Positions 53,041 to 62,811 are shown, numbered from the stretch's first letter. The stretch is 64,000 nucleotides of DNA from Streptomyces flavochromogenes (GCF_000717595.1 NZ_JNZO01000045.1:43521-107520), one strand, 5' to 3'. Notes: generated from the sequence alone by a model not told the origin. Made by a program: numbers and translations.

Positions 53041-53043
53041 GAC

Positions 53044-53475
53044 TCACTCCCGGGGATAGACGACGGCGGTGGCGCCATCGATCTCCATGACGTCGACGGT
53101 CGCCCCCGGAGGTATCACCAGCGTCTCGTCGTAGGCGCGGGCCGTCCACTCCTCGCCACCGATGCGGACCCTGCCGCCCAGCCCCGTCACTTCCGACACG
53201 ACACGGGCGGAGCGGCCCACCAGCGCGTCCGTGCCGAAGCGCTCGGTCTGCGGCTTGAGCAGATGGCGCGCGGCGACGGGGCGCACGAACAACAGGCTGG
53301 TCGCGGCCAGAGCGGTGAAAACCGCGAGCTGCAAGGGCGGTGAGAGTCCCAGGGCGGCGGTTCCCGCGGTGACCGCCGCGGCGACGCCGAGGATCCCGAG
53401 CGCGGCCGTGAGGGTGAAGATCTCCGCCGCCACCAGCACCCCTGCGGCGATCAACCAGACCAGCCATGGGTCCAT
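53044..53475 (-). CDS. NfeD-like membrane protein with OB-fold domain
   Basis: 143 residues. Two to three helices (WLVWLIAAGVLVAAEIFTLT, LGILGVAAAVTAGTAALGLS) are followed by a C-terminal OB-fold (ALVGRSARVVSEVTGLGGRV, RIGGEEWTARAYDETLVIPP, GATVDVMEIDGATAVVYP). This is the short NfeD class lacking the protease domain, which partners SPFH proteins. ATG 53475 is chosen with GAGAG upstream. It is followed by the SPFH gene after 3 bases, the usual arrangement. Confidence 0.9.
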   Translation of the reverse strand: MDPWLVWLIAAGVLVAAEIFTLTAALGILGVAAAVTAGTAALGLSPPLQLAVFTALAATSLLFVRPVAARHLLKPQTERFGTDALVGRSARVVSEVTGLGGRVRIGGEEWTARAYDETLVIPPGATVDVMEIDGATAVVYPRE

Positions 53476-53535
53476 GGCACTCTCCCGGTAGGTGCGACTC
53501 CGCGAAGGCCCGAAAAAGCGCACCTTTCGGATTTC

Positions 53536-56500
53536 TTACCCCTTTTTGCGGGGTGGCACGCTCGGGCAGGCTTGTCGGCCTGCTCCAAGCGCGGTCGGGC
53601 AGGCCGACAAATGTGGTTTCTCCTCTTCCTGTGTCAGTTCTGAAGGTGTTCGGGAGCCGTCAGCGCGGTGTATCGCGTGCCGCCCGGCGGGGCGGGCGAG
53701 GAGGTGGCGCGGGTCCGTCGCGCGGGTGATCGCGGTCTCGACTGCGGTGATGCGGTCGGCGAGCAGGCCCAGGGCGGCGACCGCCCGGGCGAAGGGGTCG
53801 TCCCCGGAGCCGCCGAGTGCCCGGGCGCGCGCGTGGGCGGCGGTGATCTCGCTCCAGCGGGCGGCCTGTGCCGGGGTGAGGACGCCGCGGAGTTCGGCGA
53901 GCTTGAGGAGGTTGGCCTCGGCTTCGGTGGTGAGGGTCTGGGCCTCGGCGGTGTAGTGGTCGTCGATCACGGCGGCGAGCTCGGCGTCGTTCATGGCGGG
54001 TGAGATGCGGGCCGTGATCTTGTTCATGGTGCGGTACGAGCCCTGGAGCCGGAACGGCGGTTCGGTGCGGGCCGCGTCGGCGGTGGCGGCGGAGGAGATG
54101 TACTCCTCGTTGACGGCGAGGACCGTCTGGCGGGCGGCGAGGAGGTGGCGGAGGACGGCGAGGATCCGGTCGAGTTCGGCCGGGGCGTAGGGGTGGGTGA
54201 GCCGGTCGCGGCGGGCCGTCGGGTCGCCGGCCGCCAGCCTGGTCAGGAGCTCCAGGTCGGTGCGGTCGCGTCCGGCGAGGGGGGCGAGGACGGGGTGGGA
54301 GGCGAGGGCGTTCTCGACGAAGCTGAACGCGAAGGCATCCTCTTTGCCCGTCAGTACGTCGCCGAGGTTCCACACGTCGGCCCGGTTGGCGAGCATGTCC
54401 GGTACGCGGAAGGCCTGTCCCGACTCGGTGTACGGGTTTCCCGCCATGCAGACGGCGAAGCGCTTGCCGCGCAGGTCGTGGCCGTTCAGGGTCCGGGTGG
54501 CGTCGCAGAGCGGGATGAACTTCTGCAGGAACTCCGGCGAGGTGTGCTGGATGTCGTCGACATACAGCAGGACGTTGCCGGCCGCGGTCAGCGCGAAGTC
54601 GATCTTCTCCAGTTCCCGGCGGGCGGTGGCGTCGGGTGCCTCATCGGGGTCGAGGGAGACGGTCCGCTGCCCGAGAGCGGGCCCGTCGACCTTGACCAGG
54701 AGCAGGCCGAGGCGGTCGGCGACGTATTCGATCAGCGTGGTCTTGCCGTAGCCGGGCGGGGAGAGGAGCAGCAGCAGGCCCTGGGAGTCGCTCCGCTTGG
54801 CGTCTCCGGCCGCGCCGAGCTGTTTGGCGAGGTTGTCGCCGATGAGGGGGAGGTAGACCTCGTCGACGAGCCGGTTGCGGACGAAGGACGACATGACCCG
54901 GGGCCGGCATTCGTCAAGGCGGAGCCGTTCGCGCTCGGTGGCGACGAGCCGAGCCCTGTGTTCCTGGTACGCACGGAAGGCCGGCACGTCGGTGGCGGCG
55001 AACTCCCGCGTCCTGGCCAGGAACTCGTCGAGGCGCAGCTCCAGCGCGCGTCCCTCCACGCGGGGGTGGCTGCCCAGGAGTCCGGTGACCGTCTCCGTGG
55101 TGGGGGCGGCGATCTCGTAGCGGTCGAGGTCCGGGCAGAGCTCGACCGCGACGGCCTCGGCTAGCACGCCTTCGTCGAACCGTTCCCCGGACGCCGACGC
55201 GTAGGAGGTGAGCCATGCCTCGACGAGCTGGCGCCGCGCGCGCGGCGCTGTGAGGGAGGCGAGGGCGTCGTCGTAGGCGGAGGTGCCGACTGCGCGGCGG
55301 AACTTGTCGAGCAGGGCCCGTGCGGCGTCCGAGACGGCGAAGCCCGCCGGCGCGGTGGCGAGTTCCTCTATCAGGTACGCGGCGGCCGTCGGGTCGCCGA
55401 TCTCCCCGGCCAACTCGTTCCGCAGGCCGTCGAGGGCCGACTCCGCGCCGAAGAGGTCACGGGCCCGTGCCAGGGCGTCGGCCCGGCAGGTCCACTGCTC
55501 GCGGGCGTCGGCGGTGGCGGCGTGGGCCCAGAAGAGCTGGGCGGTCGCTCGCGCAGGGGCCGGGTACCTGAGCAGTCCGATCCGTTCGTGCAGACGGAGG
55601 ACGGCCCCCAGGATCGCCGCCGTGTCGTGAGCGTGGACGCCGCGCTCGTACCCCTCGTCGTACGCGGCCTCGGCGGCACGTCGCGCGAGCGCGTACAGGT
55701 CCTCGCCCGCCAGGCTGCCGGGGCCGTGCTCGGCCAGGAGGCGTGCGGCCAGATATTCGGACCGGTAGACCTCCGGCGATTCGGAGCGCAGGGTCCGGTC
55801 CCAGAAGGGGCGGGTCGCGGCGAACGCCGGATCGGTGACCGGCACGCGGTAGTCGGTTCCGGTCAAGGTGAGGGCGAGGGCGTCCTCATGTGGGACGAGG
55901 GTCAGTTCGGGGGTCTGCCGGTTGACGGCGAAGCGGTGCCGGCCGAGCCGGATCGTGGCGCCGCCGTCGGAGAACAGGTCGCTACGGTCCCGCAGCGCCC
56001 GTCCGGCCTCCTGGCGGGCGGCGCCGAGTCGGCCCTCCAGTTCCTCCGCCCGTGTCTCGTCGCCGAGTTCCCTCAGCTCGGCGCCGGTGCGCCGGACCTT
56101 GGCGACCATGGGGTCGGAGGCGAAGTACGTGTTCACCTCGTCCCGGTCGGCCAGGGTCGCGGCGCGCCGGGCGATCGCTTCCAGAACGCGGCCGGCCGAT
56201 GCCGCGAGGCGCTCCGCGCGGCGGGCACGGGTGTCCACGAGGGACTGCCTGCGCGCGGTGAAGGCGTCGTACATCTCGGCGCGCTTGTCGGCGATCTCGC
56301 CGAGGAAGCCGTCGTGCTCGGCGAACCGCGACTCCAGGTTCTCCAGTTGGAGCAGCAGCCGGCCGAGCTGGTCGTCGCAGTGGTCAGGGGTGTCGGCAGC
56401 GGCCAGCGCGCTCGTGACGGCCTGGGCGAGCAGGGCGAACTCGGCGACGAACTCCGCCTTCCCCTCCTGGCCCAGGAGTTCGGTGCGGCGGGCTGTGAGC

Positions 56501-58485
56501 ACGGCGCGGGCACGGTTCAGCGCGCCCAGGACGTCGGCGATCCGTTCCAGGATCGAGGTGCGGACGGTGGCGTCGCCGATGTCGAGTCCGGCGATGATCT
56601 CGCTGAGGGTCCGCAGGCCGGCGGTGTGCGTATCGAGGCGGTCGGCGACCAGGCCGGTCTCGGCGACGGTGGTGACGGCCCCGGCCTCTGTCGCGAGCCG
56701 TTCCGCCTCGGCGTAGTGGGCGGTGAAGGCGTCCTCTCGCTGGAGGAAGGCGGCGGCCCGCTGTGCCGCCCAGGCGATGTCGGCCTCGACGTCCCCGGCG
56801 AGGGCGTCGATGCCCTCCGTGTCGGCGTACCGCATGTCCTTGAGGGTCACCAGGTGGCCCTGTGCCCGGCGAAGTTCGGTGATCCGGGAGATCCACTCCT
56901 CGGCGGTGGCGGGCGCCTCGCCCCGGATGCGCCGTACCAGTCGGCCGACCTGCTGGGCGGCCTCCGCGAAAGCCTCCGCCGCCTGTCGGGTGAGCGTGGT
57001 CACGGTCGCGAACTCGTCGAGGACTTGCACGGCGGTCGCCCGGAGTTCTGTCAGCGGGGTGTGCAGGTCGCCTGTCTCCGGGTCTCCCAACCAGTGGTGG
57101 ACGTCGCCCGCGCGCACACACGCGGCGACGAGTGCCTCGTATACCTCGCCGGAGGCGGTCAGCTCGGTGGCCTGACGGGCGATCGACAGGCAGTCGGCGA
57201 CCCCGCGGACGAGATCCGCGTTGCCGATGCGGGCCAGCGGGCCGTCCACCGCAGGGGTCACGTGCGTGTCGGAGACGTACGGGGTCCGCCAGATCTGCAC
57301 GGGGTGGACCCGGCCGGGCTCGCCGGTCTCGTCGCGCAGCACGACCATCGCCCCGTCGTCGAGCAGCGCGTATCCGCGGCAGGAGACGGGACGGGTGATC
57401 TCCTTGCGGATCAGGTTGTACGGCAGGAGAAGACCGCGACGCTCCGGCCGGGTGTGGAAGGCGAAGAGGATGTCCTCGCCGTTGGGCGAACGGATCAGCC
57501 GGTCGAAGACCAGTCCCGAGGTGTCGGTATCGAAGGTCTTCACCTCCCCGGAGGCCAGGCAGTAGCCGCCGGGGAACACGACCCCCTCGTTCCCGGGCAA
57601 TCGCAGACACGCCTGAGCGAGTCCGTCGAGCCTGACCACGCTCCCGGTCAGGGCGTTGAAGACGAGGTGGCGGACGGCCTCCTCCTTGTACGGGCGGACG
57701 CGCACCAGGATCAGGGTGCCCACGGCCGCGTGCGCGACCTCGGCGTCGGCCAGCGCCTGGAGCGGCTCGTCGACCGGCTCGGCGTACACGCCCTCGGCCG
57801 TCTCGGCGTTGTTCTCCGTCTTGACCGTGAGCGTTCCGCCGACCGTGGAGACGAAGAGGCGGCCGTCGAGCGAGATGTGCGGGTGCCGCCCTTGGACGTG
57901 GTCGCCGCGGGTCGTCTCCACCCAGTCCACGTCGTGCGAGGGAGGGACGACGTGGTCGCGTTCTCCCTGGGCGTCGAGGAACCGCGTCTCGCCGGACGGC
58001 CCGATCGACCAGCGCAGGACGCGGATGTCGTCGGCCTTCTGCCCGGTCCGGAAGAGGGCGAGGAGCCGGCCCTCCACGCGCCTCAGCCGGAGCAGGCGCG
58101 CGCCTCGGAAGTACCGGTGCAGCGCCGAGAACTCCCGTACGAAGCCGGCGTCGTCGAGGAGTCCGGGCACCGCGCCCTCGGGCAGCGGGTTCAGGTCGCG
58201 GTCATGCAGGGTGAAGACGTCGGCGACCGACGGCTCGGCGCTCACCGCGGAGGCCGGGTGGCAGCCGAACAACAGGACGTCGTCCCCCACGGCGGCGACG
58301 TCCAGCAGTACCCGGGCGCCCTCGGTGCGGACGCTGTCGGTGCCGGTGAGAGACAGACCACCGGCACCGAAGGCGGCGGTACGGGCGGTGTTGAGCGCCT
58401 CGGCACGCCTGGCCAGCTCGGCCGCCTGCGCCGAAAGACGGTCGCGCAGCACCGCGTACGTGTCCTGGTCGATTCCGGTGCTCAT
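53536..58485 (-). CDS. Giant AAA+ ATPase of the DUF3686 ('DNA repair ATPase') type
   Basis: 1,649 residues. The N-terminal 400 residues are strand-rich and propeller-like (DUF3686 region; ILFAFHTRPERRGLLLPYNL). A long helical middle (about 400-830) is probably coiled coil, followed by an alpha/beta region to about 1180. The AAA+ module has Walker A LLSPPGYGKTTLIEYVADRL near 1243 and Walker B NVLLYVDDIQHTS near 1308 (DD rather than DE); RFAVCMAGNPYTESGQAFRV is a sensor-type segment. No membrane helix, so cytoplasmic. It lies between flotillin and NfeD genes, so it probably works at the membrane. The last 35 residues look like read-through of an intergenic hairpin. Confidence 0.88.
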   Translation of the reverse strand: MSTGIDQDTYAVLRDRLSAQAAELARRAEALNTARTAAFGAGGLSLTGTDSVRTEGARVLLDVAAVGDDVLLFGCHPASAVSAEPSVADVFTLHDRDLNPLPEGAVPGLLDDAGFVREFSALHRYFRGARLLRLRRVEGRLLALFRTGQKADDIRVLRWSIGPSGETRFLDAQGERDHVVPPSHDVDWVETTRGDHVQGRHPHISLDGRLFVSTVGGTLTVKTENNAETAEGVYAEPVDEPLQALADAEVAHAAVGTLILVRVRPYKEEAVRHLVFNALTGSVVRLDGLAQACLRLPGNEGVVFPGGYCLASGEVKTFDTDTSGLVFDRLIRSPNGEDILFAFHTRPERRGLLLPYNLIRKEITRPVSCRGYALLDDGAMVVLRDETGEPGRVHPVQIWRTPYVSDTHVTPAVDGPLARIGNADLVRGVADCLSIARQATELTASGEVYEALVAACVRAGDVHHWLGDPETGDLHTPLTELRATAVQVLDEFATVTTLTRQAAEAFAEAAQQVGRLVRRIRGEAPATAEEWISRITELRRAQGHLVTLKDMRYADTEGIDALAGDVEADIAWAAQRAAAFLQREDAFTAHYAEAERLATEAGAVTTVAETGLVADRLDTHTAGLRTLSEIIAGLDIGDATVRTSILERIADVLGALNRARAVLTARRTELLGQEGKAEFVAEFALLAQAVTSALAAADTPDHCDDQLGRLLLQLENLESRFAEHDGFLGEIADKRAEMYDAFTARRQSLVDTRARRAERLAASAGRVLEAIARRAATLADRDEVNTYFASDPMVAKVRRTGAELRELGDETRAEELEGRLGAARQEAGRALRDRSDLFSDGGATIRLGRHRFAVNRQTPELTLVPHEDALALTLTGTDYRVPVTDPAFAATRPFWDRTLRSESPEVYRSEYLAARLLAEHGPGSLAGEDLYALARRAAEAAYDEGYERGVHAHDTAAILGAVLRLHERIGLLRYPAPARATAQLFWAHAATADAREQWTCRADALARARDLFGAESALDGLRNELAGEIGDPTAAAYLIEELATAPAGFAVSDAARALLDKFRRAVGTSAYDDALASLTAPRARRQLVEAWLTSYASASGERFDEGVLAEAVAVELCPDLDRYEIAAPTTETVTGLLGSHPRVEGRALELRLDEFLARTREFAATDVPAFRAYQEHRARLVATERERLRLDECRPRVMSSFVRNRLVDEVYLPLIGDNLAKQLGAAGDAKRSDSQGLLLLLSPPGYGKTTLIEYVADRLGLLLVKVDGPALGQRTVSLDPDEAPDATARRELEKIDFALTAAGNVLLYVDDIQHTSPEFLQKFIPLCDATRTLNGHDLRGKRFAVCMAGNPYTESGQAFRVPDMLANRADVWNLGDVLTGKEDAFAFSFVENALASHPVLAPLAGRDRTDLELLTRLAAGDPTARRDRLTHPYAPAELDRILAVLRHLLAARQTVLAVNEEYISSAATADAARTEPPFRLQGSYRTMNKITARISPAMNDAELAAVIDDHYTAEAQTLTTEAEANLLKLAELRGVLTPAQAARWSEITAAHARARALGGSGDDPFARAVAALGLLADRITAVETAITRATDPRHLLARPAGRHAIHRADGSRTPSELTQEEEKPHLSACPTALGAGRQACPSVPPRKKG
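53572..53610. terminator. 12-bp stem-loop inside the 3' end of the giant ATPase frame
   Basis: TTGTCGGCCTGC and GCAGGCCGACAA pair perfectly around a 15-base loop. The ATPase frame runs through it for another 36 bases. A hairpin of this strength is normally between genes, which suggests the original stop was further upstream. Confidence 0.5.
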
Positions 58486-58584
58486 GTCGATCCGCTCCTT
58501 GTCCCGTGATGGATGCGGGTCCGGCGCCGACAACCCCCGTATGCCGGCGCCGGACCCGCTGTGACCGCTCTCCCCCCGGGGCGG

Positions 58585-60609
58585 TCAGTTCGTGACCGCG
58601 CCGTTCAGCGCGGCGCTCTCGGCCGGGGCGGTGGTGGCCTGGCCGGGTGCGTGCGCGTCGAGCACGCCGGACTTCATGACCTTCGCGAGCAGTGCCGAGA
58701 CGCTCAGGTTCTGCACGTCGCCCGTGGACAGCGAGCCGAGCACCTTGGTCAGGTCCTCGGTGAAGGAGCCCTCACCGTTCAGCCACGGGCCGGCCAGGGC
58801 CTGCGCGGTCTGGGAATGGTCCATGAACCCGTCGACGGACTTCCCGAGCGCGATCGACTGCACGAGACGGTCGAGGAAGACGGACTCCCCGCCGACGATG
58901 TTGATGTCGGCGTTCTCCAGGCCGGTGGCGAGGACGGTGGCCTGCGCCTCGGCGACCTGCCGCTGCACGTCGAGGCCGGCGAGCCGGATGTCCTTCTCCG
59001 CCTCCAGGCGCAGCCGGTACTCCTCATGGGTACGGGAGGCCTCGTCGAGCGCGGCCATCGCCGCAGCCTTCTCGGTCAGACCGGCCGCTTCGGCCTTGAG
59101 CTTCTCGCCGATCGCGGTCGCCTCGGCCAGCGCCTTCTCTCGTGTACCGACCGCCTCGGCGCGCAGCCGTGCCTCCGTGGCCTCGGCCTCGGCGCGGCCG
59201 GTCTTCTCGATCACGTCGGCCTCCTTCTCCCGGACCTGCACTGCCGCCAGCCCCTCGGCGGCCGCCTCTGCCTGCACTCCCTCGGCGAGGCGGATCTTGG
59301 CGCGGGCGTCCATGTCGGCGGCCTTGTTGCGGGCCTCCGCCAGGGTCAGCTCCTCGGCGGCCCGGTGCACGGCGGCCTGCTCGGCCGCCTCGGCCGCCTT
59401 GATGTCCTTGACCAGCCTCTCCTGCGCCTCAGCCTCGGCCGCGATGACGACGGCCTGCCGGGTGCGCTCGGCCTCTTCGACCGTACGGAGCCGCTTGATG
59501 GACTCCTCCTGCTCGGCGACCGTACGGTCCACCGCGATCCGCTCCCGGATCACCTCGGCGATGTCACGGCGCTCCGACTCCACCTCCTTCTCGGCGGAGA
59601 TGCGGGTCAGTTCGGTCTCCCGGTCACGGGCGATGACCTCCAGCAGGCGGTCCTTCTCGATCCGCTCGTTCTCGACGGCGATGACCCGCTCGCGGTTCTT
59701 CTGCGCGACGGCCACCTCGCGGGCCTGGTTCTCCCGCTGGATGCCGAGCTGCTCCTCCGTCCTCAGGAACGCGCTCTGCGCCCGCAGCCGCTCCTCCTCC
59801 ACCACCCGCGCCGTCTCGGCCTCCTCACGCGCCCGTACGGTGTCGATCTCCCGCTTCTGCTTGATCTCCGCGTCGGCCTGGCGCCGCTCCAGCTCCAGGA
59901 TCGCCTCGCGGGCGTCGACGTTCTGCCGGGTGATCTCCTTCTGCTCGTGCTGGCGGAACTCGTTCGTGCGGACGTTCTCGACGGCGGTCAGTTCCGTGAT
60001 CTTGCGGATGCCCTGGGCGTCGAGGATGTTGCCGGGGTCGAGCTGGGTAAGCGGGGTCTGCTCCAGGTAGTCGATCGCGGCGTCCTCCAGGCTGTAGCCG
60101 TTGAGGTCGATGCCGATGATTTCGATGATCCGGAACCGCAGCTCCTCGCGCTTGGTGTACAGATCGGTGAAGTCCAGCTGCTTGCCGACCGTCTTGAGCG
60201 CCTCGGAGAACTTGGCGTTGAACAGCTCCTGCAGCGTCTCCTTGTCGCTGGCGCGGGCGGTGCCGATGGCCTGCGCGACCTTGATGACGTCCTCGACCGT
60301 CTTGTTGACCCGGACGAAGAACGAGATCCGGATGTCGGCGCGGATGTTGTCGCGGCAGATCAGGCCGTCCCTGCCGGTCCGGGAGATCTCGATCGTCTTC
60401 ACCGAGATGTCCATGACCTCGGCCTTGTGCAGGACGGGCAGGACCACCTGCCCGGTGAAGGTGACGTCGACCTTCCGCATCTTCGAGACGATCAGCGCCT
60501 TGCCCTGTTCCACCTTGCGGAACAGCCGGCTGACCACGAAGAGCAGCGTGAGAACGATGAGCAGGACAGCGGCGACGAGCACGCCGATGCCCACGGTGAT
60601 GGCATCCAT
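58585..60609 (-). CDS. Flotillin (YqiK type)
   Basis: 674 residues. The N-terminal transmembrane helix (ITVGIGVLVAAVLLIVLTLL, FVVSRLF) precedes an SPFH domain (RKVEQGKALIVSKMRKVDVT, EVMDISVKTIEISRTGRDGL). About 340 residues of flotillin coiled coil with Ala/Glu repeats follow (AEAEAQERLVKDIKAAEAAE). The C-terminal helix region reads TGLENADINIVGGESVFLDR. Flotillins scaffold membrane microdomains. Gap of about 100 bases to the ATPase gene, same strand. Its pairing with a YqiJ-like gene upstream mirrors the E. coli yqiJ-yqiK pair. Confidence 0.92.
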   Translation of the reverse strand: MDAITVGIGVLVAAVLLIVLTLLFVVSRLFRKVEQGKALIVSKMRKVDVTFTGQVVLPVLHKAEVMDISVKTIEISRTGRDGLICRDNIRADIRISFFVRVNKTVEDVIKVAQAIGTARASDKETLQELFNAKFSEALKTVGKQLDFTDLYTKREELRFRIIEIIGIDLNGYSLEDAAIDYLEQTPLTQLDPGNILDAQGIRKITELTAVENVRTNEFRQHEQKEITRQNVDAREAILELERRQADAEIKQKREIDTVRAREEAETARVVEEERLRAQSAFLRTEEQLGIQRENQAREVAVAQKNRERVIAVENERIEKDRLLEVIARDRETELTRISAEKEVESERRDIAEVIRERIAVDRTVAEQEESIKRLRTVEEAERTRQAVVIAAEAEAQERLVKDIKAAEAAEQAAVHRAAEELTLAEARNKAADMDARAKIRLAEGVQAEAAAEGLAAVQVREKEADVIEKTGRAEAEATEARLRAEAVGTREKALAEATAIGEKLKAEAAGLTEKAAAMAALDEASRTHEEYRLRLEAEKDIRLAGLDVQRQVAEAQATVLATGLENADINIVGGESVFLDRLVQSIALGKSVDGFMDHSQTAQALAGPWLNGEGSFTEDLTKVLGSLSTGDVQNLSVSALLAKVMKSGVLDAHAPGQATTAPAESAALNGAVTN

Positions 60610-60705
60610 GAGAAACCCCGTGTCGATGGAAGAAGGGGGAGCCGCACGTTCAGGCGGCGTTGTGGAAGAGCGAGCACCGGACGGCGGGCGCTCCCGGAGC
60701 GACGG

Positions 60706-61179
60706 CTACCTGCGTCGGGGTGTGCGCACAGCGGCACGGTGCTGCCCGAAGGCGGCAGCTCGGTCGCGTTCGGGCAGCACCGCCGGACCTGCGGCGTCCT
60801 GCCGGGACGGCCCGGGTTCGTCGGGGAACAACTTCGCAAGCGGCCCCACGAGGCGCCGTGTCGCCCACCATGAGGCGACGGGAGCAAGCACCAGCAGGGC
60901 GAGCGAGAGCAGAGCGGACAGCGGGCGAGGCACATCGGAAAGGCCGAGGAGTACGGATCCGGTGACGCTCATGGCCCAGCCGGCGACGACGAAAACGGAG
61001 GCCGCCACCGAGACGGGCACCCGGCCGAGACGCAGCCTCTCCGCGTCCACGTCGCCGTCGAAGCCCTTCCGTTCCACCGCCCCGAACAGGACGAGCAGCC
61101 AGAACACCGCCACGGCGACCAGGGCCGCGCTGAACGACAGCGAGGGGAACCCGAAGGCGGCGCTCAGGAACTCACCCAT
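60706..61179 (-). CDS. YqiJ-like membrane protein, apparently without OB-fold
   Basis: 157 residues. Three to four helices: EFLSAAFGFPSLSFSAALVA with VAVFWLLVLFGA, VSVAASVFVVAGWAMSVTGS, LSALLSLALLVLAPVASWWA. The opening resembles the DUF1449/YqiJ membrane portion. In that family a C-terminal OB-fold of about 70 residues follows; here the protein ends in an Arg-rich tail (AAFGQHRAAVRTPRRR) without it. ATG 61179 is selected just before the first helix. As the first gene of the flotillin operon it probably recruits the flotillin in the membrane. Confidence 0.7.
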   Translation of the reverse strand: MGEFLSAAFGFPSLSFSAALVAVAVFWLLVLFGAVERKGFDGDVDAERLRLGRVPVSVAASVFVVAGWAMSVTGSVLLGLSDVPRPLSALLSLALLVLAPVASWWATRRLVGPLAKLFPDEPGPSRQDAAGPAVLPERDRAAAFGQHRAAVRTPRRR

Positions 61180-61293
61180 GGCCCTCTCCCCCTGCACATC
61201 ACGGTTTCCGTCTTCCGGCATCAGGCCCGTGCCCATGCCTTTCCGTGGAGCCATCCTGCTTCAGAATCGGCGCCTTGGCATTGCCGTAACCAT

Positions 61294-61320
61294 GCAGTCT
61301 TTGACGTCTTCCTGATGCCG
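61294..61320 (+). promoter_or_regulatory. Element A: GCAGTCTTT...ATGCCG motif
   Basis: The 27-base element begins GCAGTCTTTGACG and ends TGATGCCG. A closely related copy lies on the minus strand at 63031-63056. It is in the divergent region between the YqiJ-like operon and the PucR gene. It may be the binding site of that regulator or a shared promoter. Confidence 0.4.
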
Positions 61321-61406
61321 GTTGCGAACCCCGGCGGGCGGCGTGTCAGTCTTGGTCCCCGCGCGTCAGGAACTCGTATCAGACGCGTCAGGAACGGGGA
61401 GGGACC

Positions 61407-62468
61407 GTGGCGGAGAGGGAACGGGTCGAGGGGTACCTGGAGGGGTACGCCGAGATCCTTACGGGCGTGTGTGAGACCCGCCGCAGGCTCACTCCGGAGG
61501 AGCGCGCGGCCCTCCGCTCCCTCGGAGAGCGGGCCGCTGAAGCCGGCATCGGGCTGCGGGACCTCATCCGGGCCCACCTCTCCGCCGCACAGCGGGTACA
61601 CCCGGGGCTGCCGAGGGCAGCCGCCGACCACCTCCTGTCCGCCGTAGAACAGGCCGTCGACGCCTTCGCCGAGGGACACGAGCGGGCACAGCACCTGGCG
61701 ATGCGCCAGGAAGAGGCCGCCCGGCGGGAGTTCATCGACGACCTCCTGTACGGCCGGAGCGATCTCGGCAGGCTGGCCGAGCGCGCCGAACGCTTCGGGC
61801 TGCTCCTGTCCCACGCCCACGCGGTGGCCGTCGCCCAGGGACGGGAACCGTACAGCGACGGCTACGAGGTCACCCGTGCCGTCGAGTCCTCGCTCACCGC
61901 CCGCTTCGGCAACCGCCGCATCCTGCTCACCACCAAGGACGGGCGGCTGATCTGCGTCGCCCCGGCGGACGAACCCGCCGTGCTCGCCCACTTCGCCAAG
62001 CAGGCGCACGCCGCCACGGACGGCGGCCAGGTGGCGATCGGCCGCGCCCACCCGGGCGCGGGCGGCGTCGTCCACTCCTACGAGGAAGCCCTCAACGCCC
62101 TGGACCTCGCCGCCCGCATGAACCTCGACGAGCCGGTCCTGCACGCCGCCGACCTCCTCGTCTACCCCGTTCTCACCCGCGACCGGCAGGCCATGGCCGA
62201 CCTGGTCCGCACCGTCCTCGGCCCGCTGCAACAGGCACGAGGAGGCGCGAAGCCCCTCCTGGACACCCTCACGGCGTACTTCGACACCGGCTGCGTCACC
62301 GCCCAGGCGGCCCGCCGCCTCAACCTCAGCGTGCGGGCCATGACCTACCGCCTCGACCGCATCCACCGCCTGACCGGCGCCGATCCCGGCGATCCCGTCC
62401 AGCGCTACACGCTCCAGACGGCCGTCGTCGGCGCCAGGCTCCTGGACTGGCCCGACCAGCCCCTGTGA
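61407..62468 (+). CDS. PucR-family transcriptional regulator
   Basis: 353 residues. An N-terminal helical sensor (about 1-110) is followed by a CdaR/GGDEF-like middle domain (ARREFIDDLLYGRSDLGRLA, AERFGLLLSHAHAVAVAQGR) and a C-terminal PucR helix-turn-helix (LLDTLTAYFDTGCVTAQAAR, RLNLSVRAMTYRLDRIHRLT). GGGAGGGACC precedes GTG 61407. Lying between and divergent from the flotillin operon, it is the obvious candidate to control both flotillin units. The inducer is unknown. Confidence 0.9.
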   Translation: MAERERVEGYLEGYAEILTGVCETRRRLTPEERAALRSLGERAAEAGIGLRDLIRAHLSAAQRVHPGLPRAAADHLLSAVEQAVDAFAEGHERAQHLAMRQEEAARREFIDDLLYGRSDLGRLAERAERFGLLLSHAHAVAVAQGREPYSDGYEVTRAVESSLTARFGNRRILLTTKDGRLICVAPADEPAVLAHFAKQAHAATDGGQVAIGRAHPGAGGVVHSYEEALNALDLAARMNLDEPVLHAADLLVYPVLTRDRQAMADLVRTVLGPLQQARGGAKPLLDTLTAYFDTGCVTAQAARRLNLSVRAMTYRLDRIHRLTGADPGDPVQRYTLQTAVVGARLLDWPDQPL

Positions 62469-62811
62469 TCACGAGGCTGAGCGACCAGACTGGGAGGAGG
62501 AAGGGGCGCATCAGCTCTGGGCGAGCTGGGTCCTGCTGATCGGCGGTGCGGTGCTGCTCCTGGCGCCGAGTGTCGCCGTTCTCCTGGGCTGGCGGCCGCG
62601 CTGCCTTGTACGGCCCGGTGAACCCACCCGCCTGCTGGGTGCCGCGGGCGTCATGCTGTACGGGACGGTGCTGACCAACGAGGTGGCGGGCGATCCGTCT
62701 CCTGCGGACCACGGCATACGAGGCCTCCTTCGGTCGACAGCGAGCATGAGCCGCCCTGCCCGCGTAGGGACCCGCGAAGGTGTTTCCCGACCGGTGTGCT
62801 GCCGTTCCCGG
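62469..62811. other. Possible remnant of a small membrane protein gene
   Basis: A plus-strand frame near 62515-62740 reads LWASWVLLIGGAVLLLAPSV, AVLLGWRPRCLVRPGEPTRL, LGAAGVMLYGTVLTNEVAGD, two helices with a polar loop, but no start codon with a ribosome site precedes it. It may be a translated gene with an unusual start or a decayed one. Confidence 0.3.

Noticed and set aside
55522..58509. A 995-codon open frame on the plus strand opposite the giant ATPase
   Set aside because: It is an antisense shadow produced by GC-rich codon bias; composition is Gly/Arg/Val-rich without any domain, while the minus-strand frame has clear AAA+ motifs.
58513..60873. A 786-codon plus-strand frame opposite the flotillin gene
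   Set aside because: Leucine/arginine-rich mirror image of the flotillin coiled coil; no ribosome site and no family resemblance.
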